Assembly (NCBI GenBank): GCA_916613615.1
Contig: OU744721.1
Span: 51,966,747 to 52,030,746, forward strand
Direction of reading: 5' to 3'
DNA: 64,000 nt
Source of the DNA: Steromphala cineraria
Taxonomy: Eukaryota > Mollusca > Gastropoda > Trochida > Trochidae
Made by a program: the position numbers and the translations under genes. The notes under the pieces are model-generated. The model saw only the letters and a program-made list of their open reading frames with translations. It made no database searches and was not told the origin of the DNA. Shown here piece by piece: positions 12,401 to 25,623 of the stretch; position 1 is the first letter of the stretch, and each line of letters begins with the position of its first letter.

Positions 12401-15400
12401 TTATATACACCAAATTAGACACATTAGTGGATAGGGTTAGGGTTAAAACAAGGGTTAGAGTTTAATATTCTGACACCTTGAGGAAGCGTCTGGAAAGGGT
12501 AATCAAACTGTTTTCTATGTATTGTTTACAGCATAAAGGCCCTTTTGGTCGATTTTTTCCTAGACAATCTTTGACTTTGGAGAATTGCATTTTTGACTCA
12601 TTAGTGGATAGGGTTAGGGTAAAAATTAGGGTTAGGGTTTAACATTTGGGAAAGCTACTTAGAGTTCTAGTAAGTATATTCAAATTATTTTCTATGCATT
12701 GTTGATAGCTGAATACCACGAAGAACCCATTATTTCCCGTGATATTATTGTTTTTATAAACACCAACTTAGACACACTAGTGGATAGGGTTCGGGTTAAA
12801 ACAAGGGTTGGAATTTAATATTCTGACACCTTACGGGGCGTCTAGAAAGGGTAATCAAACTGTTTTCTATTTATTGTTTACAGCATAAAGGCCCTTTTGG
12901 TCGATTTTTTCCAAAACAATCTTTGACTTTGGAAAATTGCATTTTTGATTCATTAGTGGATAGGGTTAGGGTAAAAATTAGGGTTAGGGTTTAACATTTG
13001 GGAAAGTTACTTAGAGTTCTAGTAAGTATATTCAAACTGTTTTCTATGCATTGTTGATAGCTGAAAACCACGAAGGACCCTTTATTTCCCATGATTTTAT
13101 TGTTTTTATAAACACCAATTTAGACACACTAGTGGATAGGGTTTGGGTTAAAACGAGGGTTAGAAATTAATATTCTGACAACTTGTGGAAGGGTCTGGAA
13201 AGGGTATTCAAACTGTTTTCTGTATATTGTTTACAGCATAAGGGCCCTTTTGGTCGATTTTTTCTAAGACAATCTTTGACTTTGGAGAATAGCATTTTTG
13301 ACTCATTAGTGGATAGGGTTAGGGTAAAATTTAGGGTTAGGGTTTAACATTTGGGAAAGTTACTTAGAGTTCTAGTAAGTATATTCAAACTGTTTTCTAT
13401 GCATTGTTGATAGCAGAAAACGACGAAGGACCAATTATTTCCCATGATTTTATTGTTTTTATAAACACCAATTTAGACACATTAGTGGATTGGGTTAGGG
13501 TTAAAACAAGGGTTAGAGTTTAATATTCTGACACCTTGAGGAAGCGTCTGGAAAGGGTAATCAAACTGTTTTCTATGTATTGTTTACAGCATAAAGGCCC
13601 TTTTGGTCGATTTTTTCCTAGACAATCTTTGACTTTGGAGAATTGCATTTTTGACTCATAAGTGGATAGGGTTAGGGTAAAAATTAGGGTTAGGGTTTAA
13701 CATTTGGGAAAGCTACTTAGAGTTCTAGTAAGTATATTCAAACTATTTTCTATGCATTGTTGATAGCTGAAAATCACGAAGGACCAATTATTTCCCATGA
13801 TATTATTGTTTTTATAAACACAAATTTAGACACATTAGTGGATAGGGTTAGGGTTAAAACAAGGGTTAGAGTTTAATATTCTGACACCTTGTGAAAGGGT
13901 CTGTAAAGGGAATTCAAACTGTTTTCTGTATATTGTTTACAGCATTTGGGCCCTTTTGGTCGTTTTTTTCCAAAACAATCTTTGACTTTGAGAATTGCAT
14001 TTTTGACTCATAAGTGGATAGGGTTAGGGTAAAAATTTACGGTTAGGGTTTAACATTTGGGAAAGCTACTGAGAGTTCTAGTAAGTATATTCAAACTATT
14101 TTATATGCATTGTTGATAGCTGAAAACTACGAAGGACCAATTATTTCCCATGATATTATTGTTTTTATAAACACCAATTTAGACACACTAGTGGATAGGG
14201 TTAGGGTTAGAACAAGGGTTAGAGTTTAATATTCTGACACCTTGTGGATGGGTCTGTAAAGGGTATTCAAACTGTTTTCTGTATATTGTTTTCTGCATAT
14301 GGGCCCTTTTGGTCGTTTTTTTCCAAAACAATCTTTGACTTTGAGAATTGCATTTTTGACTCATAAGTGGATAGGGTTAGGGTAAAAATTAGGGTTAGGG
14401 TTTAACATTTGGGAAAGCTAATTAGAGTTCTAGTAAGTATATTCAAACTATTTTCTATGCATTGTTGATAGCTGAAAACCACGAAGGACCAATTATTTCC
14501 CATGATATTATTTTGTTTATATACACCAATTTAGACACACTAGTGGATAGGGTTAGGGTTAGAACAAGGGTTAGAGTTTAATATTCTGACATCTTGTGGA
14601 TGGGTCTGTAAAGGGTATTCAAACTGTTTTCTGTATATTGTTTTCTGCATATGGGCCCTTTTGGTCGTTTTTTTCCAAAACAATCTTTGACTTTGAGAAT
14701 TGCATTTTTGACTCATAAGTGGATAGGGTTAGGGTAAAAATTAGGGTTAGGGTTTAACATTTGGGAAAGCTACTTAGAGTTCTAGTAAGTATATTCAAAC
14801 TATTTTCTATGCATTGTTGATAGCTGAAAACCAAGTAGGACCAATTATTTCCCATGATATTATTGTTTAGATAAACACCAGTTTAGACACATTAGTGGAT
14901 AGGTTTAGGGTTAAAACAAGGGTGAGAGCTTAATATTCTGACAACTTGTGGAAGGGTCTGTAAAGCGTATTCAAACTGTTTTCTGTATATTGTTTACAGC
15001 AGAAGGGCCCTTTTGGTCGATTTTTCCAAAAATATTCTTTGAGTTTGGAGAATTGCATTTTTGACTCATTAGTGGATAGGGTTAGGGTAAAAATTAGGGT
15101 TAGGGTTTAACATTTGGGAAAGTTACTAAGAGTTCTAGTAAGTATATTCAAACTATTTTTTATGCATTGTTGATAGCTGAAAACCACGAAGGACCAATTA
15201 TTTCCCATGATATTATTGTTTTTATAAACACCAATTTTGACACATTAGTGGATAGGGTTAGGGTTAAAACAAGGGTTAGAGTTTAATATTCTGACAACTT
15301 GTGGAAGGGTCTGGAAAGGGTAATCAAACTGTTTTCTATTTATTGTTTACAGCATAAAGGCCCTTTTGGTCGATTTTTTCCAAGACAATCTTTGACTTTG

Positions 15401-18400
15401 AAAAATTGCATTTTTGACTCATTAGTGGATAGGGTTATGGCAAAAATAAGGGTTAGGGTTTAACATTTGGGAAAGCTACTTAGAGTTCTAGTAAGTATAT
15501 TCAAACTATTTTCTATGCATTGTTGATAACTGAAAACCACATAGGACCCATTATTTCCCATGATATTATTGTTTTTATAAACACCAATTTAGACACACTA
15601 GTGTATAGGGTTAGGGTTAAAACAAGGTTTAGAGTTTAATATTCTGACAACTTGTGGAAGGGCCTGGAAAGGGTAATCAATCTGTTTTCTATGTATTGTT
15701 TGCAGCATTAAGGCCCTTGTGGTCGATTTTTTCCAAGACAATCTTTGACTTTGAAAAATTGCATTTTTGACTCATTAGTGGATAGGGTTATGGCAAAAAT
15801 TAGGGTTAGGGTTTAACATTTTGAAAAGCTACTTAGAGTTTTAGTAAGTATATTCAAATTATTTTCTATGCATTGTTGATAACTGAAAACCACGAAGGGC
15901 CAAATAATTTCCCATGATATTTTTGTTTTTATAAACACCAATTTAGACACACTAGTGGATAGGGTTAGGGTTAAAACAAGGGTTAGTGTTTAATATTCTG
16001 AGAACTTGTTGTAGGGTCTGTGAAGGGTATTCAAACTGTTTTCTATGTTTTGCTTGCAGCATAAAGGCCCTTATGGTCGATCTTTTCCAAAACAATCTTT
16101 GACTTTGAAAAATTGCATTTTTGACTCATTAGTGGATAGGGTTAGGGCAAAAATTAGGGTTAGGGTTTAACATTTGGAAAAGTTACTTAGAGTTCTAGTA
16201 AGTATATTCAAACTGTTTTCTATGCATTGTTGATAGCTGAAAACCACGAAGGACCCATTATTTCCCATGATTTTATTGTTTTTATAAACACCAATTTAGA
16301 CACACTAGTGGATAGGGTAAGGGTTAAAAAGAGGGTTAGAGATTAATATTCTGACAACTTGTTGAAGGGTCTGGAAAGGGTATTCAAACTGTTTTCTGTA
16401 TATTGTTTGCAGCATAAGGGCCCTTTTGGTCGATTATTTCTAAGACAATGTTTGACTTTGGAGAATTGCTTTTTTGACTCATTAGTGGATAGGGTTAGGG
16501 TAAAAATTAGGGTTAGGGTTTAACATTTGGGAAAGCTACTTAGAGTTCTAGTAAGTATATTCAAATTATTTTCTATGCATTGTTGATAGCTGAAAACCAC
16601 ATAGAACCCATTATTTCCCATGATATTATTGTTTTTATAAACACCAATTTAGACACACTAGTGTATAGGGTTAGGGTTAGAACAAGGTTTAGAGTTTAAT
16701 ATTCTGACAACTTGTGGAAGGGCCTGGAAAGGGTAATCAATCTGTTTTCTATGTATTGTTTGCAGCATTAAGGCCCTTGTGGTCGATTTTTTCCAAGACA
16801 ATCTTTGACTTTGAAAAATTGCATTTTTGATTCATTAGTGGATAGGGTTAGGGCAAAAATTAGGGTTAGGGTTTAACATTTGGGAAAGTTACTTAGAGTT
16901 CTAGTAAGTATATTCAAACTGTTTTCTATGCATTGTTGATAGCTGAAAACCACGAAGGACCCATTATTTCCCATGATATTAATGTTTTTATAAACACCAA
17001 TTTAGACACACTAGTGGATAGGGTTAGGGTTAAAACGAGGGTTAGAGATTAATATTCTGACAACTTGTGGAAGGGTCTGGAAAGGGTATTCAAACTGTTT
17101 TCTGTATATTGTTTGCAGCATAAGGACCCTTTTGGTCGATTTTTTCCAAGACAATCTTTGACTTTGGAGAATTGCATTTTTGACTCATTTGTGGATAGGG
17201 TTAGGGTAAAAATTAGGGTTAGGGTTTAACATTTGGGAAAGCTACTTAGAGTTCTAGTAAGTATATTCAAATTATTTTCTATGCATTGTTGATAGCTGAA
17301 AACCACATAGAACCCATTATTTCCCATGATATTATTGTTTTTATAAACACCAATTTAGACACATTAGTGGATAGGCTTAGGGTTAAAACAAGGGTTAGAG
17401 TTTAATATTCTGACAACTTGTGGAAGGGTCTGTAAAGGGTAATCAAACTGTTTTCTATGTATTGTTTGCAGCATAAAGGCCCTTGTGGTCGATTTTTTCC
17501 AAGACAATCTTTGACTTTGGAGAATTGCATTTTTGACTCATTAGTGGATAGGGTTAGGGTAAAAATTAGGGTTAGGGTTTAACATTTGGGAAAGCTACTT
17601 AGAGTTCTAATAAGTATATTCACATTATTTTCTATGCATTGTTGATAGCTGAAAACGACGAAGGACCAATTATTTCCCATGATATTATTGTTTTTATAAA
17701 CACCAACTTAGACACACTAGTAGATAGGGTTAGGGTTAAAACAAGGGTTAGAGTTTAATATTCTGACACCTTGTGGAAGCGTCTGGAAAGGGTCATCAAA
17801 CTGTTTTCTATGTATTGTTTACAGCATAAAGGCCCTTTTGGTCGATTTTTTCCTAGACAATCTTTGACTTTGGAGAATTGCATTTTTGACTCATTAGTGG
17901 ATAGGGTTAGGGTAAAAATTAGGTTTAGGGTTTAACATTTGGGAAAGCTACTTAGAGTTCTAGTAAGTATATTCAAATTATTTTCTATGCATTGTTGATA
18001 GCTGAAAAACACGAAGAACCCATTATTTCCCGTGATACTATTGTTTTTATAAACACCAACTTAGACACATTAGTGGATAGGCTTAGGGTTAAAACAAGGG
18101 TTAGAGTTTAATATTCTGACAACTTGTGGAAGGGTCTGTAAAGGGTAATCAAACTGTTTTCTATGTATTGTTTGCAGCATAAAGGCCCTTGTGGTCGATT
18201 TTTTCCAAGACAATCTTTGACTTTGGAGAATTGCATTTTTGACTCATTAGTGGATAGGGTTAGGGTAAAAATTAGGGTTAGGGTTTAACATTTGGGAAAG
18301 CTACTTAGAGTTCTAATAAGTTTATTCACATTATTTTCTATGCATTGTTAATAGCTGAAAACGACGAAGGACCAATTATTTCCCATGATATTATTGTTTT

Positions 18401-21400
18401 TATAAACACCAACTTAGACACACTAGTAGATAGGGTTAGGGGTAAAACAAGGGTTTGAGTTTAATATTCTGACACCTTGTGGAAGCGTCTGGAAAGGGTA
18501 ATCAAACTGTTTTCTATGTATTGTTTACAGCATAAAGGCCCTTTTGGTCGATTTTTTCCTAGACAATCTTTGACTTTGGAGAATTGCATTTTTGACTCAT
18601 TAGTGGATAGGGTTAGGGTAAAAGTTAGGTTTAGGGTTTAACATTTGGGAAAGCTACTTAGAGTTCTAGTAAGTATATTCAAATTATTTTCTATGCATTG
18701 TTGATAGCTGAAAAACACGAAGAACCCATTATTTCCCGTGATACTATTGTTTTTATAAACACCAACTTAGACACATTAGTGGATAGGGTTAGGGTTAAAA
18801 CAAGGGTTAGAGTTTAATATTCTGACAACTTGTGGAAGGGTCTGTAAAGGGTAATCAAACTGTTTTCTGAATATTGTTTACAGCATAAAGGCCCAATTGT
18901 CGATTTTTTCCAAGACAATCTTTGACTTTGAAAAATTGCATTTTTGACTCATTAGTGGATAGGGTTAGGGCAAAAATTAGGTTTAAGGTTTAACATTTGG
19001 GAAAGCTACTTAGAGTTCTAGTAAGTATATTCAAATTATTTTCTATGCATTGTTGATAGCTGAAAACCACGAAGAACCCATTATTTCCCGTGATACTATT
19101 GTTTTTATAAACACCAACTTAGACACATTAGTGGATAGGGTTAGGGTTAAAACGAGGGTTAGAGTTTAATATTCTGACACCTTGAGGAAGCGTCTGGAAA
19201 GGGTATTCAAACTGTTTTCTGTATATTTTTTACAGCATAAAGGCCCTTTTGGTCGATTTTTTCCAAAACAATCTTTGACTTTGGAAAATTGCATTTTTGA
19301 TTCATTAGTGGATAGGGTTAGGGTAAAAATTAGGGTTAGGGTTTAACATTTGGGAAAGCTACTTAGAGTTCTAATAAGTTTATTCACATTATTTTCTATG
19401 CATTGTTGATAGCTGAAAACGACGAAGGACCAATTATTTCCCATGATATTATTGTTTTTATAAACACCAACTTAGACACACTTGTAGATAGGGTTAGGGT
19501 TAAAACAAGGGTTTGAGTTTAATATTCTGACACCTTGTTGAAGCGTCTGGAAAGGGTCATCAAACTGTTTTTTATGTATTGTTTACAGCATAAAGGCCCT
19601 TTTGGTCGATTTTTTTCCTAGACAATCTTTGACTTTGAAAAATTGCATTTTTGACTCATTAGTGGATAGGGTTAGGGTAAAAATTAGGGTTAGGGTTTAA
19701 CATTTGGGAAAGCTAATTAGAGTTCTTGTAAGTATATTCAAACTATTTTCTATGCATTGTTGATAACTGAAAACCACGAAGGGCCAAATTATTTCCCATG
19801 ATATTTTTGTTTTTATAAACACCAATTTAGACACACTAGTGGATAGGGTTAGGATTAAAACAAGGGTTAGAGGTTAATATTCTGACAACTTGTTGTAGGG
19901 TCTGTAAAGGGTATTCAAACTGTTTTATATGTTTTGCTTGCAGCATAAAGGCCCTTATGGTCGATCTTTTCCAAAACAATCTTTGACTTTGAAAAATTGC
20001 ATTTTTGACTCATAAGCGGATAGGGTTAGGGTAAAAATTAGGGTTAGGGTTTAACATTTGGGAAAGCTAATTAGAGTTCTAGTAAGTATATTCAAACTAT
20101 TTTCTATGCATTGTTGATCGCTGAAAAACACGAAGGACCAATTATTTCCCATGATATTATTGTTTTTATAAACACCAATTTCGACACACTAGTGGATAGG
20201 GTTAGGGTTAAAACAAGAGTTAATGTTTAATATTCTGACAACTTGTGGAAGGGTCTGTAAAGGGTATTCAAACTGTTTTCTGTATATTTTTTACAGCATA
20301 AAGGCCCTTTTGGTCGATTTTTTTCAAAACAATCTTTGACTTTGGAAAATTTTCATTTTTGATTCATTAGTGGATAGGGTTAGGGTAAAAATTAGGGTTA
20401 GGGTTTAACATTTGGGAAAGCTAATTAGAGTTCTAGTAAGTATATTCAAACTGTTTTCTATGCATTGTTGATAGCTGAAAACCACGAAGGATCCATTTTT
20501 TCCCATGATATTATTGTTTTTATAAACACCAATTTAGACACACTAGTGGATAGGGTTAGGGTTAAAACAAGGGTTAGAGATTAATATTCTGACAACTTGT
20601 GGAAGGGTCTGGAAAGGGTATTCAAACTGTTTTCTGTATATTGTTTGCAGCATAAGGGCCGTTTTGGTCGATTTTTTCTGAGACAATCTTTGACTTTGGA
20701 GAATTGCGTTTTTGACTCATTAGTGGATAGGGTTAGGGTTATAACGAGGGTTAAAGTTTAATATTCTGACACCTTGCGGAGGCGTCTGTAAAGGGTATTC
20801 AAACTGTTTTCTGTATATTGTTTACAACATAAGGGCCCTTTTGGTCGATTTTTTCCAAAACAATCTTTGACTTTGAAAAATTGCATTTTTGACTCATTAG
20901 TGGATAGGCTTATTGTAAAAATGATGGTTAGGTTTAAAATTTGGGAAAGCTACTTAGAGTTCTAGTAAGTAGATTCAAACTGTTTTCTATGCAACGTTGA
21001 TAGCGGAAAACAACGAAGGACCAATTATTTCCCATGATATTATTGTTTTTATAAACACCAATTCAGACACATTAGTGGATAGGGTTAGGGTTAAAACAAG
21101 GGTTAGAGTTTAATATTCTGACAACTTGCTGATCGGTCTGTAAAGGGTATTCAACCTGATTTCTATGTATTGTTTACAGCATAAAGGTCATTTTAGTCGA
21201 ATTTTCCAAAAATATCATTGACTTTAAAACATTGCAATTTTGACTAATTAGTGGATAGGGTTATGGTAAAATTGAGGGTTAGGTTTAACATTAGGGAAAG
21301 CGACTTAGAGTTCTGGTAAGAATGTTCAAACTATATTCTATGCATTGTTGATAGTTAGAACCACGAAGGGCCAATTATTTCCTATGATATTATTGTTTTT

Positions 21401-23033
21401 ATAAACACCAATTTAGACACATTAGTGGATAGGGTTAGGGTTAAAACGAGGGTTAGAGTTTAATATTCTGACACCTTGAGGAAGCGTCTGGAAAGGGTAA
21501 TCAAACTGTTTTCTGTATATTGTTTACAGCATAAAGGTCATTTTGGTCGAATTATTCAAAAAAATCTTTGACTATAAAAAAACTCATTTTTGACTCATTA
21601 GTGGATAGGGTTAGGGTCAAATTGAGGGTTAGGCTTGAACATTTGGAAAAGCTCCTTAGAGTTCTAGTACGTATATTCATTCTATTTTCTATGCATTGTT
21701 GATAGTTAGAACCACGAAGGTCCAATTATTTCCCATGATATTATTGTTTTTATAAACACCAATTTAGACACATTAGTGGATAGGGTTAGGGTTAAAACAA
21801 GGGTTAGAGTTTAATATTCTGACAACTTGTGGAAGGGTCTGTTAAGGGTATTCAAACTGTTTTCTATATATTGTTTACAGCATAAAGGCCCTTTTAGTCG
21901 AATTTTCCAAAAATATCGCTGACGTTAAAAAATTGTTCTAATAAGTATATTCACATTATTTTCTATGCATTGTTGATAGCTGAAAACGACGAAGGACCAA
22001 TTATTTCCCATGATATTATTTTGTTTATAAACACCAACTTATACACATTAGTGGATAGGGTTAGGGTTAAAACAAGGGTTAGAGTTTAATATTCTGACAC
22101 CTTGAGGAAGCGTCTGGAAAGGGTAATCAAACTGTTTTCTATGTATTGTTTACAGCATAAAGGCCCTTTTGGTCGATTTTTTCCTAGACAATCTTTGACT
22201 TTGGAGAATTGCATTTTTGACTCATTAGTGGATAGGGTTAGGATAAAAATGAGGGTAAGGGTTTAACATTTGGGTAAGCTACTTAGAGTTCTAGTAAGTA
22301 TATTCATACTATTTTCTATGATTTGTTGATAGCAGAATACCACGAACTACCAATTATTTCCTATGATATTATTGTTTTTATAAACACCAATTTAGACACA
22401 TTAGTGGATAGGGTTAGGGATCAAACGAGGGTTAGAGTTCAATATTCTGACAACTTGTGGAAGGGTCTGTATAGGGTATTCAAACTGTTTTCTGTATATT
22501 GTTTACAGCATAAGGACCCTTTGGTCGATGTTTTCCAAGACAATCTTTGACTTTGGAGAATTGCATTTTTGACTCATTAGTGGATAGGGTTAGGGTAAAA
22601 ATGAGGGTAAGGGAAAGCTACTTAGAGTTCCAGTAAGTATATTCAAACTATATTCTATGCATTGTTGATAGCTGAAAACCACGAAGGACCAATTATTTCC
22701 CATGATATTTTTGTTTTATAAACACCAATTCAGACACATTAGTGGATAGGGTTATGGTTAAAACAGGGGTTAGAGTTTAATATTCTGACAACTCGCGGGA
22801 GGTTCTGTAAAGGGTATTCAAACTGTTTTCTGTATATTGTTTTCAGCATAACGGCCCTTTTGGTAGATTTTTTCCAAAACAATCTTTGACTTTAGAGAAT
22901 TGCATTTTTGACTCATTAGTGGATAGGGTTAGGGTAAGCTACTTAGAGTTCTGGTTAGTATATTCAAACTATTTTCTATGTGTTGTTGATAGCAGAAAGT
23001 CACGAAGGACCAATTATTTCCTATGATATTATT
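9464..23033. repeat. Dimeric satellite array, right block
   Basis: Continuation of the 176/352-bp satellite after the LINE, starting with the second TAACATT. About 38 further dimers. Units up to ~20.7 kb are very alike; from there to 23033 they accumulate substitutions, small deletions and a missing half-monomer (near 20720 and 21940), as expected at an array edge. Similarity stops abruptly at ~23033 in a run of A. Contains a 1.41-kb internal duplication (about 10.53-11.94 kb and 11.94-13.35 kb). Confidence 0.95.
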
Positions 23034-25263
23034 AAAAAAATGTATTCCTCGGAGCACGGTCGATTCTAATCGGTCTGAAATGTGCTCGAAAGAATAAGGA
23101 CTACATGCACGTACCACTCCAATACACTGAGAGAGGTTAATCCAGTTATCCACTCAAAAAAATAGCGGAAGAGGAAAACATCGTCCGATCATCGGTTGTC
23201 TTTAAATGTATTTCACATCAATACTAGATAGTAACAAATAGTATAAATTATAATAATTTTCCTTCGGGAATGTGTAGGTATACATCATAATCTGAATTTT
23301 AAACCGCCGCTGATGGTTAGAATATTGCCCAAGCGGAGTTAAGCCCTCACTCACTCACTCACTGAGTTTTAAAAAATGTAACAAGTGAAAAGAAACTAAA
23401 GGTTAGGAGAAAGGTAACCTCTAGGTATGAGGGAATATTCTGATGTTGTGAATGTGCGTGTCTGAATAAATTCTGCATTGAGCAATGACGTAATAAACAA
23501 GCTTCAAGCCATTCCGATGATTTCAAATAAAAAATACATGTGAGGGTTAAAAGAATATTGAATGAATAAATGTATTAAATAAAACAAATGATATGTTATA
23601 ACCCCAAAACTACTCTGTGGCTTATTATATGATAATAATGACTGATAGTTCTGTCTCATTCACTCACTAAGTAATGAATATCACTTCCTGCTCAACGATC
23701 TCGAGAGTTTGGCCTAAATTATATGCAAAATATGTAACCAAACAGGTGACTTGGGTGTATTATAATATTATTGGTTTGTCATATAAGGATTTATTAAAGG
23801 ATTTGCTGGATGTCCGAAAATGGAACTTTGCAAGGTAGATTGTATAAGTAGCCAGTCACTTTCATTGAATCTTGATGCTATGTTTTAATTGAAATGAAAG
23901 ATGAATGCAGTATTTATCAAATACAAAACGTTCTTTTTGCATAAAATGTTGAAATGTTGAAATATAAGGAGTCTCGAGAAACCATGATACCAAGATATGG
24001 TAAGGTTGTGGATCCTTCACGATAAAGGAGGGAAAACCTGAGGATGCGAGTGTGTTCCTATAACTTCCTGTCAACGCGACAGTGCACGGAATGCACGAGC
24101 TTTTCGGTAAGTCGGACAGCCTGTGGTAATATGATTTAAACGCACTCGATAAAGCGTGATTCCCTAAAGTTACTGTAATACTATAAGGTATCATACAGTT
24201 TGATTAAAATCGGCCTAATTTCGAGGGATAAAAGTTTAAAATATTAATTCTATTGAGACTCAAATGTTATTTTGTGGGGTTTCCTCTCCATTGGAACCCA
24301 GGGTAGAGGATTCCATGACTCCGTAGAGTTAATATTGTTGTTTTGAGTCGACTACGTAGCTTTCTGTTAATACGTACGGATTCAAAGACGATTGCGGGTT
24401 CGATCCTGTAAGGCCGACCGGAAAAACTATACAATTGAAAAGTTCGACCAAAATAAGTTATCAATATTGTTATTTAACATTGCAAAATAATTTGTTAAAG
24501 TGACATTGTAAACAAGTTGGTATTTACCATGAGGAAATAGATGTTTAAAATGGTGTTTTACCAACTTAGCTATATGAATCAATTGCAGAACATGTTTTAT
24601 ATTGCCTTTTACAGGTTAAAATGCAAAACATTTGCATATTTGCACACATTTGGAAATATGTTATAGCTTACGTCACTATCAGCAATGAGTATGACAACAA
24701 ACATGCAAAGCTATTTTACTGGAATTTGCAACTCTCCAATTGACAATTAAAGTCATAAATGAACTCGTCAGAATAGAAGTTTCACATACATGCACGTTTA
24801 GGTGTGTAAACAGAAAGGAAAACCACGAACTCTCAAGTTTTTGTTATGAATTTTAATATCACATAAGGTAATATATTTAAGATAGATAAGCATTGTACAA
24901 TAAGGAAAAGATTTTGTCGGACCGTACTGAGATTTCATCTAACAAACATACTATAGCTTGCATCAAATATGCATTTCGACGGATTTTACAAAAACTGTCT
25001 AAAAGAAAAGAAAAACATAATGAATGAATATTCAGAATGAAAACCTAAAGTTTGTTCAAAATAAGAAAATAGTTGTAAATAATAAATTATTTTATTTATA
25101 TTTCACTGTTTATTATGATATCCACAATGAACGACGCATGCAATAATGTTAACTATCCGTAAGTCACAATCAGAAAGTCACTATATTATTACAGCTTTAA
25201 TAGGATGAATACTGTATTTAAAAAAGGAAACGTTTACAACTGTTAGCCTAAGCTTCTCTCATC
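23034..25263. other. AT-rich non-coding stretch
   Basis: No convincing gene. At 23300-23345 there is a molluscan repeat tail with AATATTGCCCAAGCGGAGTTAA followed by a CACT run; a related tail sits at 56725-56767. A GGGTTCGATCC motif at ~24388, resembling a polymerase III B box, may mark an old tRNA-derived SINE. Short ORFs on the minus strand at 23862-24464 show no recognisable domain. Confidence 0.6.
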
Positions 25264-25267
25264 TTAA

Positions 25268-25623
25268 AGGGGCAGTAGCACGTTTTTTGATAATTCTATT
25301 TTCTAAATTTTTCACTGATAATTGTAAGATAATGTTAAGTGTATTATTCTGACAGTGTCAGAAATATCATTACACAAGTCAATCATCCATAGTCAGAGGA
25401 CAGAGTAAGAAGATTCACATAAAATCCATTGGCGGCCATTTTTTGTGAACACCTTTCATTCATTCTGTGTGATAAAAAGGAATCGCATGGCTACACTTTA
25501 CGTTATGTACTTGAATTATTACTGCTCCATTTAGTTTAAATACATTGTCTTTTAATTGGAATCATTAATTTTCATTTTCCTGACATCACCTTATATTCCC
25601 CCTAAAAACGTGCTACTGCCCCT
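25268..25623. mobile_element. TTAA-flanked MITE, copy 1 (356 bp)
   Basis: Terminal inverted repeats start AGGGGCAGTAGCACGTTTTT and end with the reverse complement (AACGTGCTACTGCCCCT). TTAA flanks both sides (25264-25267 and 25624-25627). TTAA target sites are known for piggyBac and Kolobok superfamilies; the family is not settled here. A second copy of the same length lies at 56773-57128. Confidence 0.85.

Noticed and set aside
1..23033. True telomere at the window start
   Set aside because: TTAGGG occurs only as two to four copies inside a 176-bp monomer, never as a long pure run.
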